Source: Methanocatella intestini
Lineage (GTDB): Archaea > Methanobacteriota > Methanobacteria > Methanobacteriales > Methanobacteriaceae
Length of the DNA stretch: 64,000 nt
Direction: 5' to 3' (one strand)
NCBI RefSeq assembly: GCF_002252585.1
Contig: NZ_NQLD01000011.1
In this document: piece by piece, positions 53,437 to 60,984 of the stretch
Numbering within the stretch: the stretch's first letter is position 1
Layout of the letters: every line of letters begins with the position of its first letter
Notes under the pieces: model-generated
The model's input: only the letters and a program-made list of their open reading frames with translations
Told to the model about the DNA's origin: nothing
Databases searched by the model: none
Made by a program: the position numbers and the translations under genes

Positions 53437-54126
53437 TTATCCATCTAAAGAAATCATATTAATTGTATAATCAGAACCTTCACCAATATCAATTAAAACT
53501 GCACCATTATCCTTAAGCATTCCAGGATTAGCTACATCAGTAGTAGTTCCAATTTTACTAATGGATTTTGCTTCGTGAATATGGCCACAAATATTAATTT
53601 GAGGTTGGAACTCATGAATAGATTTTAATATTCCTTGACTACCCACATGGTCTCCACTTTCAGTTAAATCTGCACCAGTATTATAAGGAGGAGCATGAGT
53701 AACTAATATTTTTACTTTAGGTACTTCATCATTAGCTACAAAATCATAATTAGCTAACAATTCATAAACATCCCCATAAATTTTATTATCTTGAATTTCA
53801 CCAGGAGTATCAAATGGTGTAGGATTGGAACCACCATATCCAAATAAAACAACATTATCAAAAGATAAAATGTTATTGTGTAAGCATATTGCATCTGATT
53901 CTCTAATTGCTTTACATATTCCTGCAGGATCACAATTACCTGGAACAGCCATTACTTCACAGTCACAGTCAAGTATTTTGCTAATAAATTCATCAACAAA
54001 TTCCAATGGGCCAAAATTAGTAATATCTCCAGTAATAATAACAATGTCAATGTCATTATTATTAAGATATTTGTATAAATTCTCGTTGTCCTCTCCGTGA
54101 ACGTCACTTATTGCTAAAATTTTCAT
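53437..54126 (-). CDS. Metallophosphoesterase (calcineurin-like)
   Basis: The 229-residue protein, from the ATG at 54126 (MKILAISDVHG), shows all five phosphoesterase blocks: DVHG, GDITNFGPL, GNCDPAG, THAPPYN and GHIHEAKS. It needs two metal ions and belongs to the small YfcE/MJ0936-like class. The physiological substrate is unknown. It is the last of three genes with overlapping or 4-base gaps (DUF749, DUF2096-like, this gene). Confidence 0.9.
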   Translation of the reverse strand: MKILAISDVHGEDNENLYKYLNNNDIDIVIITGDITNFGPLEFVDEFISKILDCDCEVMAVPGNCDPAGICKAIRESDAICLHNNILSFDNVVLFGYGGSNPTPFDTPGEIQDNKIYGDVYELLANYDFVANDEVPKVKILVTHAPPYNTGADLTESGDHVGSQGILKSIHEFQPQINICGHIHEAKSISKIGTTTDVANPGMLKDNGAVLIDIGEGSDYTINMISLDG

Positions 54127-54139
54127 AAATACCACTTAA

Positions 54140-54664
54140 TTATTCTAAAAAGAAAGACCCCATTTCTTTCAAACCTGTTTTAAGATCTTCTTTATCCCCA
54201 TGAAGATCAACAGTAACATCATCTTCAAATTCGATTATAAGGCCATTCCATTCAGCTATTTCTTGAACTCTTTCTTCAGCCAATGCTTTTTTCAATGTTA
54301 TTCTTCCGGTTGTTAATCCTGGAGGAGTGTTAACAATGAATGTTGAACGAGATTTAGGAAATTCAAAAACTTCTTTACCATGCATTGCATCTTTGAATAA
54401 ACCTAACCATTTATCCACATATTCTTCACTTTCCTGTGAAGCTAATTCCAAGAGTGTTTCTTGAATATTATTTAAAGACATTTCAGCTTTAGCTAAACTA
54501 TTAATTAAATCAGGATGAGATGGATCTTTTTTATATGAGCTTATTGAAGATCTGATTAAACCTAATTCAGGACTAATTCCCTTAGGAATATCATAACCTT
54601 TTTTATTTAAATCGGTTAAAAGATTAAAAACAATTAACCAATTTTGCTCAGAAGGCAAACTCAT
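54140..54664 (-). CDS. Conserved archaeal protein, DUF2096-like
   Basis: This 174-residue soluble protein appears to belong to DUF2096, found in Methanobacteriales and related methanogens; no function is known. Its start overlaps the DUF749 stop by four bases. The C-terminal half holds the conserved-looking TPPGLTTGRITLKKALAEERVQEIAEWNG. The triad with DUF749 and a phosphoesterase is probably a functional unit. Confidence 0.75.
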   Translation of the reverse strand: MSLPSEQNWLIVFNLLTDLNKKGYDIPKGISPELGLIRSSISSYKKDPSHPDLINSLAKAEMSLNNIQETLLELASQESEEYVDKWLGLFKDAMHGKEVFEFPKSRSTFIVNTPPGLTTGRITLKKALAEERVQEIAEWNGLIIEFEDDVTVDLHGDKEDLKTGLKEMGSFFLE

Positions 54665-54927
54665 AAGTGTCCACCTATGATTTTTAAGGTTGTGTGATTG
54701 ATTTTAGCATCCGCATCTTTTAATTCTTTTTCAATTTCTCTAATATTATTATAAGAATCTAAAAATAATACATGGTGGCTATCAGTACCGGAAATGCTTA
54801 ATATAGCTAAATCATCCCCATCTTTTACTTCTCTTTTTTCGATAGTTGCTTTGAATTGTACGTATGGTTCGTACTCTTCAGGAATATCTGGATATTTAAA
54901 TATACCATCTAATGTTGCTACAAACAT
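54661..54927 (-). CDS. DUF749-family protein
   Basis: The 88-residue protein matches DUF749, a small methanogen-only family with unknown role. GGTG plus five bases precedes the ATG at 54927. No cofactor or membrane motif is visible. It leads an operon with the DUF2096-like gene and a phosphoesterase. Confidence 0.75.
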   Translation of the reverse strand: MFVATLDGIFKYPDIPEEYEPYVQFKATIEKREVKDGDDLAILSISGTDSHHVLFLDSYNNIREIEKELKDADAKINHTTLKIIGGHL

Positions 54928-55080
54928 ATTATCACCTTAAAATATATTTAATTTAAATCATTGAATTTAACAATCATATCTTTTATACTAATAATATATA
55001 AAGTTAATTACGAACTATTCGTAAAATATAAAACTAAAATTTAAAATTGTAAAATGCAAATGATAAAAAACAATAAAACT

Positions 55081-55124
55081 AAAAAAAATCTACAAAAAAA
55101 TGAATGAAAAAATAATTTCATTCA
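55081..55124 (-). terminator. Hairpin plus T-tract terminator of hdrCB
   Basis: TGAATGAAA (55101-55109) pairs with TTTCATTCA (55116-55124) over a 6-base loop. On the minus strand it is followed at once by TTTTTTT, a short break and TTTTTTTT. It lies 72 bases past the hdrB stop, an unusually clear hairpin terminator for an archaeon. Nothing else is visible in 54928-55195 apart from the DUF749 promoter. Confidence 0.65.
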
Positions 55125-55195
55125 ATGATTAAAACCAAAGTGTGTTTTCAATGTCTAAAAAAATGAAAAAATTGAAAGGAAATTAATCCTTACAA

Positions 55196-56092
55196 TTATT
55201 TAGCGTTTTCACCTAATGCTTTAGCTAAAGCAGGAGCTGCATCAATAGCTTGTGCATCTAAAGTTAAATCATCAGCTGTTAATCCCATAGCTAATCCGTA
55301 TAATTGAGCTAAGTGGAAAACAGGTAATGCGTAGTCAGTTCCGTATTTATCATTTACTTCAGTTTGACCTTGGTCAAATTGTAAGTGACAGAATGGACAT
55401 ACGTTAACAATAGCATCTACACCAGCTTCAGTCATGTGTTCGAGTTTTTCTTTAGTGTAGCTTAAAGTTACATCTAAATCTCTGGATCTTAATCCTCCAC
55501 CTGCACCACAGCACATCATTTTGTCTTCATAAGGTACGGATTTAGCACCAGTGATTTCAACTAAATCATCTAAGATAGATGGATCTTCTGCTTGGTCTTC
55601 AATACCGATTTCAGCAGTTGGTTTTAAGAAGTGGCATCCATAGTGAACAGCAACATTTAAGTCTAAAGGTTTTTCAATAAGGGATGCTAATTTTTCGTAT
55701 CCTACATCATCTCTTAAGATTTGTGCAAAGTGTTTTACTTCAGTAGTTCCTTTGAATTCTTTACCTACTTCAGATAAAACTTCATTAATTTCTGCTTTTT
55801 TATCTTCACTTTCTTTTAACATGTGATTACATTCAGTTAAAGAACCGAAACAACCATTACATTCAGTCATAATATCCATTCCCATATCTTCTGCAATGGA
55901 TAAGTTACGAGCTGCAATGGAAGCCCATGTTTTTTCATCAAAAGAACCAAATACACCAGGAGCAGGACAACATGATGCTCCTTCCATGTCTTTTAATTCA
56001 ATATCTAATGCGTCAAATAATTGTCTGGTTGCTTTTTCAATACCAGGGTAACGGTTGTTCATAATACAACCTAAGAAGTATGCAATTTCCAT
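55196..56092 (-). CDS. hdrB: CoB-CoM heterodisulfide reductase subunit B
   Basis: HdrB is the catalytic subunit that reduces the mixed disulfide of coenzymes M and B in the last step of methanogenesis. The 298 residues contain two CCG domains: the first with GASCCPAPG and CNGCFGSL, the second with HYGCHFLKP, MMCCGAGGGLRSRD and NVCPFCHLQFD. These hold the noncubane [4Fe-4S] clusters. It is encoded 22 bases after hdrC, while hdrA lies elsewhere, as is typical. Confidence 0.96.
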   Translation of the reverse strand: MEIAYFLGCIMNNRYPGIEKATRQLFDALDIELKDMEGASCCPAPGVFGSFDEKTWASIAARNLSIAEDMGMDIMTECNGCFGSLTECNHMLKESEDKKAEINEVLSEVGKEFKGTTEVKHFAQILRDDVGYEKLASLIEKPLDLNVAVHYGCHFLKPTAEIGIEDQAEDPSILDDLVEITGAKSVPYEDKMMCCGAGGGLRSRDLDVTLSYTKEKLEHMTEAGVDAIVNVCPFCHLQFDQGQTEVNDKYGTDYALPVFHLAQLYGLAMGLTADDLTLDAQAIDAAPALAKALGENAK

Positions 56093-56114
56093 ATTAATAC
56101 TCTCCTCAATTAAT

Positions 56115-57140
56115 TTATTCTTTTAAATCTCCGGTTGCTTTATCATAACCAATTAATTCATCAAAAGCAGTGATTTCGCATATTTTTTGTACTTCTTCTA
56201 AAGCTTCTGGGAATGAATGAGTGGTTGCAGGTAATTCTGAAAGACCAATTTTAGATCTTAAAGCTTTAGTTGCATCATTAATAGGTACTCCGTGACCAGT
56301 TTTAATTACAAATAAACCAGTTTTTTTGTGAGCAAGAGCCATGTAACCTGCATGAGCAGCAACGTTACGTGCTTTTTTAATGATTTCAACGATTTTAACA
56401 CTTCTAGGACATCTTTCTTGACAAGTGTAACAGGTAGTACACATCCATAAAGCGTCATCGGAAATTACTTCTTCTTTTAATCCAAGTAAACATTTCCTTA
56501 CTATTTGTCTTACTTTATAAGGAGTTCTTCTTCCAGAAGGACAACTTCCACCACAGGTACCACATTGGAAACAATGTTTAACTGTTTCAATTCCAGCATC
56601 AATGAATTCTGCTGTAAATTCTTTATCACGATTTGCATCGGTTAATAATTCTTTATCAGTCAATAAAGTCATATTATCTCTCTTTTTATCATTATCTTTT
56701 GAAACTTCGTTTTCAACTTTTTCGTCGTTAACTACTTCTTCAGACTCATCAATTGATTCGTCTTCAGTTTCAGTGGTGTCATTTTCATCTTCAGAAACTT
56801 CATCATCCTCATTTGAATCATCAGTCAAAATATCCAGTTCGTCAAGAACTTCAGTTTTTTCCTCTACATCATCAATTTTAGGAGCAATTTCTTCGTTTTC
56901 TTTAACATCACTAGTTTCAGAAGTTTTAACGTCTTTTTTAAAAGTCATATCCTCATCATCATCTGAACTAATATTAATCTTAACCATAGGTTCAGTAGTT
57001 TTAGTTCCAGAAACAATACTTTTATCAAAATTATTGGAAGATGTAACTTTGGTATCTTCAGATTTTAAATCATCAATACCTTTTTCTTCATTATCTTTAC
57101 CTCTTTTAAATAGAGATTTTAGATTATCAATAATAGACAT
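56115..57140 (-). CDS. hdrC: CoB-CoM heterodisulfide reductase subunit C with acidic N-terminal extension
   Basis: HdrC passes electrons to HdrB. From the ATG at 57140 the product has 341 residues. Residues 1-156 are an extension rich in Asp, Glu and Ser with no domain; the canonical HdrC part (185 residues, MTLLTDKEL) could start at an internal ATG at 56672. Two [4Fe-4S] motifs are visible: CFQCGTCGGSCPSGRR and CTTCYTCQERCPRS. An open frame of 156 codons in an A/T-rich genome supports translation of the extension. The alternative is that the extension is a separate protein read through to HdrC. It shares the divergent promoter region with the TGT-like gene. Confidence 0.92.
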   Translation of the reverse strand: MSIIDNLKSLFKRGKDNEEKGIDDLKSEDTKVTSSNNFDKSIVSGTKTTEPMVKINISSDDDEDMTFKKDVKTSETSDVKENEEIAPKIDDVEEKTEVLDELDILTDDSNEDDEVSEDENDTTETEDESIDESEEVVNDEKVENEVSKDNDKKRDNMTLLTDKELLTDANRDKEFTAEFIDAGIETVKHCFQCGTCGGSCPSGRRTPYKVRQIVRKCLLGLKEEVISDDALWMCTTCYTCQERCPRSVKIVEIIKKARNVAAHAGYMALAHKKTGLFVIKTGHGVPINDATKALRSKIGLSELPATTHSFPEALEEVQKICEITAFDELIGYDKATGDLKE

Positions 57141-57208
57141 TGAAAACACACCTTGGATAATCATTGGAATATAATCCTCAAATCCATACTAATATTCTAT
57201 CAAAAAAC

Positions 57209-57260
57209 CATATATAAAGGTTACTAAAATTTCCAAAAGTGTAACCTAAAAGATTACACT
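57209..57260. promoter_or_regulatory. Divergent promoter with a 23-base inverted repeat between hdrC and the TGT-like gene
   Basis: A symmetric TATA-like element (CATATATAAAGG, 57209-57220) sits between the two divergent genes. AGTGTAA (57238-57244) and TTACACT (57254-57260) form a perfect inverted repeat with a nine-base centre. For hdrC the repeat would lie upstream of the TATA box. It could be a shared operator; the regulator is unknown. Confidence 0.4.
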
Positions 57261-57272
57261 AATGATTATATT

Positions 57273-58082
57273 TTGGATAACCTTAAAATAGAAAGTAAAA
57301 CCATATATAATGTTAAGAAAATAAATGGAATGTTTAAATTGATTGAAAAATTTGAAATAAAATCACATGATGGACCTGGAAGAGTTGGAAAAATAAATGA
57401 TACAATTACTCCTAAATTATTTTTTAAAAATGACATTAAAATAGCGCCTTACGAAGGATCTGCATATAATATTGACCGTGAAATTGCACAATTTAATGTT
57501 AAAGAAACATTAAGACTAGCTAAAGAAAATGCAGATAAATGTAACATAGCTACAATACAAGGTTCAAAATACATTGATTTAAGAGTTGAATGCTTAAAAG
57601 AATTAGAAAAGATAGGTTACAATGGATTTATAATAGCTAATAGTGACGAATTATTATTACATCCAAAAGACCTCAGCAATATGATTGTTAATTTAAGAAA
57701 AAATATGCATCCAACCAGCTATTTAATATTTTCATTTGCTGAACCATCATTTATGCCATTATTAGCTTATATGGGTGTTGATGGATTTTTAGCAGATTCC
57801 GGCAATTATTACAGTTATTTAAATGTTCTATTAACTCCAACTAAAACATATGACTTGGAAACTTATCCTATTTATGAAAATATAACAAGAGACGAACTTG
57901 AAGAAAAAAACATTGAAACTCTTAATTTTGTAATTAAAGAAATTCAGACTCATATGAAAAATAGTTCATTAAGAAATTTAGTTGAAGAAAGGTCACTTAC
58001 CAATCCCCAAAATGTTTCTGCTTTAAAAATATTAGACAAAGAGCATGAAAATTATCTTTTAGAATATAGTCAGCTATTTTAA
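57273..58082 (+). CDS. TGT-like protein, related to archaeosine tRNA-ribosyltransferase/ArcS family
   Basis: The 269-residue protein resembles the N-terminal TIM-barrel of the queuine/archaeosine tRNA-ribosyltransferase family, with SHDGPGRVGKI, GFIIANSDE and YMGVDGFLADSG. It is much shorter than TgtA or ArcS and lacks the PUA domain and the zinc-site cysteines. Its function is unknown; it may be an inactive or altered paralogue. The TTG at 57273 has no good ribosome-binding site. The ATG at 57330 (MFKLIEKFEIKSH) lies about 25 bases past a second TATA-like element (CATATATAATG), so a leaderless start there is likely. Confidence 0.6.
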   Translation: MDNLKIESKTIYNVKKINGMFKLIEKFEIKSHDGPGRVGKINDTITPKLFFKNDIKIAPYEGSAYNIDREIAQFNVKETLRLAKENADKCNIATIQGSKYIDLRVECLKELEKIGYNGFIIANSDELLLHPKDLSNMIVNLRKNMHPTSYLIFSFAEPSFMPLLAYMGVDGFLADSGNYYSYLNVLLTPTKTYDLETYPIYENITRDELEEKNIETLNFVIKEIQTHMKNSSLRNLVEERSLTNPQNVSALKILDKEHENYLLEYSQLF

Positions 58083-58499
58083 TATTAAAGTATTAATCAT
58101 ATCTTTAAATTCTGTAACTGGTTCTAAGGAAGCTTCAACAGTTCTTAATTCAAAGATATAAATATTTCCATTTTCTATAAACACATAATTGTGAATATCA
58201 AAGTTGATATCAGGAGTATCCATATTTGCATGTGTTTTAATAGCAGGTTTTCCAGCTATTTCAACAAAATCTGATTCTAAAATAACCCCTCCATCATCAC
58301 TAATAGCATCTTCCATAAATAACTTATAATCTTCAATATTTGTCCTTGTTGGAAACATTACCACATTAAGTAAGTTTTCTTCCCCTTTAGACAAAGTAGC
58401 TACACAATCAGGATTATTATAAGTATCTGCTTTTTCTTTTTCCCATGTGACAGGATATTTAAAAGTTAAATTTGGAGTGTTTACACTTCTAAATTCCAT
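58074..58499 (-). CDS. PsbP/DUF1795-like protein
   Basis: The 141-residue soluble protein begins with a LTFKYPVTWEKEKAD-like stretch and ends IYIFELRTVEASLEPVTEFKDMINTLIL. That is the fold signature of PsbP/Mog1/DcrB-like domains. No signal peptide is visible, so it is likely cytoplasmic. It lies three bases after the coiled-coil gene; the two probably act together. It overlaps the convergent TGT-like gene by nine bases. Confidence 0.7.
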   Translation of the reverse strand: MEFRSVNTPNLTFKYPVTWEKEKADTYNNPDCVATLSKGEENLLNVVMFPTRTNIEDYKLFMEDAISDDGGVILESDFVEIAGKPAIKTHANMDTPDINFDIHNYVFIENGNIYIFELRTVEASLEPVTEFKDMINTLILK

Positions 58500-58502
58500 G
58501 AT

Positions 58503-59435
58503 TTAATCTCCTTTTTTGTGTTTAACATCAATAGGTGCTATTTCATCTTCCACATCATCTAATGTGTCAATATATTTGGAAAATGGTTCTGGAAGTTTAG
58601 GCATTACTTCTTTTAGAATTTCAGATGCATCAAGTTCCAGTGCCTGACCTGATAAAAATTGTTCAACACTGAAATCAAACTCAAAAGGCTTAAGCAAATC
58701 ATCAGTAGGTACTTTTAAATTAATCTTATTTTTATTTAATAGCATTTTAATCATACTTGTCTCACGAATTTGCTCATTCATGTCATCAATAGTACTATTT
58801 ATCTCAAATGCTATAGCTTTATTCTTCTCATTTACATCATGTTTAGCTTTAGAAATGGAATTTTCCAAATCTTCAACCAATTGGGCATTTCTCTTATTAA
58901 TATTATCTCTTGCTTCATCAATGACAACATTAATTGCATTAAGAATAGATTTGTTCAATTCTACATTGTAAGCTAAAATCATCTTATTTTTATAATCCAG
59001 TTCTTTAAAAATAGCTACTCTTTCTTCATCCACTTTATTAAGTTTTTTATTAAGTTCCTGAATTTCATCTTTTGCTTTAATTAATTCATCCTTATCCTTA
59101 ATTTGTTCTTTTAAATCATCCACATCATCAAAAAATGAATTTTTAAGTATATTTATCTGATTATTTAAATCAGCAATCTGATTATCTTTTTTATTAATAA
59201 TTTCCTCATAATCCTCTAATTTTTCTTGAGAAAACTGATTATCAACTAATTCTTCATATTCTTCACTTGAAAGAACACGAACAAGATCATTATCTTCAAA
59301 AGGGTCTTCTTTTTTAAGGCTAACCTGTTTTTGTTTTGATTCCTTTTCAATAACATTACCATCTTTGTCTTTACTAGTGTACTTTTTAGTATAGACCCTA
59401 ACAGTCCTATAATCATCATTTTCCATTTTGAACAC
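58503..59435 (-). CDS. Coiled-coil protein, unknown function
   Basis: I do not recognise this 310-residue protein. Residues 70-210 are strong heptad coiled coil, and the N-terminal 50 residues carry basic and acidic clusters. The C-terminus is a short ordered-looking part (about 240-300) with FDFSVEQFLSGQALELDASEILKEVMPKLPEPFSKYIDTLDD. It has no membrane segment. The ATG at 59426 may be used instead of 59435. It appears cotranscribed with the PsbP-like gene. Confidence 0.8.
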   Translation of the reverse strand: MFKMENDDYRTVRVYTKKYTSKDKDGNVIEKESKQKQVSLKKEDPFEDNDLVRVLSSEEYEELVDNQFSQEKLEDYEEIINKKDNQIADLNNQINILKNSFFDDVDDLKEQIKDKDELIKAKDEIQELNKKLNKVDEERVAIFKELDYKNKMILAYNVELNKSILNAINVVIDEARDNINKRNAQLVEDLENSISKAKHDVNEKNKAIAFEINSTIDDMNEQIRETSMIKMLLNKNKINLKVPTDDLLKPFEFDFSVEQFLSGQALELDASEILKEVMPKLPEPFSKYIDTLDDVEDEIAPIDVKHKKGD

Positions 59436-59630
59436 CTATTAATAATAAATACAATTTATTAATTTAAATAGTTTATCCAAAAAAGTAAGAGATTAATTAA
59501 AATCCATTATGCAATTACAATTTTCTTTACAGTTTGTAAACAAATAAAATAAGATATTGTTAAATTACCTTGTAGAAATTAGCTGTACTTAAACAAATCA
59601 AGAAAATGCAATCCAATTAAATTCAAAAAT

Positions 59631-59657
59631 AAAAAAAAAAAAATAAAAAAATAAAAA
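59631..59657 (-). terminator. Strong T-tract terminator
   Basis: An almost continuous run of T on the minus strand, broken by single A bases, begins two bases past the stop of the small ribbon-helix-helix gene. It is the clearest T-tract in the window. Confidence 0.6.
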
Positions 59658-59658
59658 T

Positions 59659-59814
59659 TTAAAGAGTTTCATTTTCAATCCACAACTCAATTGCCTCTTC
59701 AACAGCTTTAGAATACCACCCTGTTTCAAAAAGCATCTTAGAAGAAGCCAGTTTACGAAAATGCAAGTCCAAATCATTATTGATAGTAATGGTTACACGT
59801 TTGTTTTTTGTCAT
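59659..59814 (-). CDS. Small ribbon-helix-helix DNA-binding protein
   Basis: The 51-residue protein reads MTKNKRVTITINNDLDLHF then helix residues RKLASSKMLFETGWYSKAVEEAIELWIE. The N-terminal strand (RVTITIN) and two helices are the ribbon-helix-helix fold of CopG/Arc-type repressors or antitoxins. It has no Shine-Dalgarno and a TATA box about 25 bases upstream, so the transcript is probably leaderless. A palindrome covers its promoter and start codon, which suggests autorepression. No toxin gene is next to it. Confidence 0.75.
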   Translation of the reverse strand: MTKNKRVTITINNDLDLHFRKLASSKMLFETGWYSKAVEEAIELWIENETL

Positions 59815-59842
59815 GTATAATACTACTGTAACTTATTATACA
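59814..59842 (-). promoter_or_regulatory. Palindromic operator over the ribbon-helix-helix promoter
   Basis: TGTATAAT (59814-59821) and ATTATACA (59835-59842) form a perfect inverted repeat separated by 13 bases. One arm covers the ATG, the other the TATA box (TTTATGTATAATA). Two full arms 21 bases centre to centre fit paired ribbon-helix-helix dimers. Confidence 0.6.
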
Positions 59843-60047
59843 TAAATTAGCAAGTGTTTTTTCACATAAATTCGCTAAACAAAAAACAAAAATTACATTA
59901 ATTTTCTAAAAAATTAAATAAAAACATTTATATATCATGAAAATAAAGTATAATACGATGTGAAGTAAAATTCATGTCAGACAATGAACATCAGTCAACC
60001 ATTTTATAATCTCCAAAAATATATTAAGATATGTTTCATTGAATTTA

Positions 60048-60082
60048 AGAAGTAGAAAATCCAAAAAACACGTTCTACTTCT
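60048..60082 (-). terminator. 10-bp hairpin past dph5
   Basis: AGAAGTAGAA (60048-60057) and TTCTACTTCT (60073-60082) pair perfectly around 15 bases, starting 17 bases past the dph5 stop. No long T-run follows directly, so a role in termination or 3'-end stability is tentative. Nothing else is seen in 59843-60047. Confidence 0.4.
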
Positions 60083-60098
60083 CTCCCCTTATTTTAAT

Positions 60099-60890
60099 TT
60101 AAATTTCATCAAGAATTTCACGGTTAGCTCCAGCTATCTCAACTAAATATTCTGCTTCAACAATGTGAAGTTTGGAAGGAATTACAATACAGTGAAGAGG
60201 CCCTCCAAAATCATAATCAATTAACTGGCTGATTTTACCTGCTTTTACAACAACATCTTTAGAACCTACTCTTGCAATACCAACAGCCAAAGTATCCTCA
60301 GTAATTGCGCCATCATAATCCAAAGTATTTTTAATATTCATCAGATATTCCAAACCCTGATTAACAGTCATGTAACGGTCATTATGAGCTTGAATATCAA
60401 GCAAAACTAAAGTATGCAAATCCATAGCTAAATTTTCTTCAATAGCTATGTATGGAGATTTTGGATAGAAATTATGGTCCGGGAAAGGAATGGTTGTAAC
60501 TTTACCAAACTTATAACCCTGAAGTCCGGAAATAGCTGGTGCAGAAGATAAAATAGATGATCCATGAATTACTTCATAATCAATGCCTTTTTTAGAACAT
60601 TGAACCAAAAAATCACTATGAGTAGTAGCTATTAAAGGATCCCCACCTGTAATCAAAGCTACATCTGAATCAATAGCTTCATCTAAAAATTTACTTTCTT
60701 CTTCAACTTCATTTCTAACTAAAACTTCAATTTTTTTACCAATCTGAGCTTCAATCTCATCAAAACTTGAACCAAATAACCTGGAAGTGAAAAATTCCGC
60801 ATAAATTTTATCGACACTTTTTAAACATTCCAAACCTTTAAGACTAATATCCTTTGCATCAAATAATCCTAATCCAACTAAATAAAACAT
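60099..60890 (-). CDS. dph5: Diphthine synthase
   Basis: This AdoMet-dependent methyltransferase acts in diphthamide formation on elongation factor 2. The true start is MFYLVGLGLFDAKDISLKGL, with the ATG at 60890 about 25 bases past a TATA box (60911-60920), hence leaderless. The 263 residues match the family: FTSRL, LITGGDPLIATTHSDF, SILSSAPAISGLQGYKFGKVTTIPFP and GGPLHCIVIPSKLH. Confidence 0.95.
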   Translation of the reverse strand: MFYLVGLGLFDAKDISLKGLECLKSVDKIYAEFFTSRLFGSSFDEIEAQIGKKIEVLVRNEVEEESKFLDEAIDSDVALITGGDPLIATTHSDFLVQCSKKGIDYEVIHGSSILSSAPAISGLQGYKFGKVTTIPFPDHNFYPKSPYIAIEENLAMDLHTLVLLDIQAHNDRYMTVNQGLEYLMNIKNTLDYDGAITEDTLAVGIARVGSKDVVVKAGKISQLIDYDFGGPLHCIVIPSKLHIVEAEYLVEIAGANREILDEI

Positions 60891-60984
60891 ATTATAAGAT
60901 TTTAAAAACATAGTATAAAAGTGTTGTTTTAGAAAATATTATAATAACATTAAAACAAAAATTAGTGTATTAGAGGTATTTAAT

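Noticed and set aside
56602..57174. Plus-strand ORF of 190 codons, very Ser-rich, opposite hdrC
   Set aside because: The Ser richness is the mirror of Asp/Glu codons of the acidic hdrC extension. It is not an independent gene.
59659..59814. Toxin-antitoxin pair with the ribbon-helix-helix gene
   Set aside because: No adjacent ORF with a toxin-like size or motif is present within the gene-free flanks.
59974..60009. Short plus-strand ORF of 11 residues
   Set aside because: Too short, no ribosome-binding site and no resemblance to anything; likely chance.
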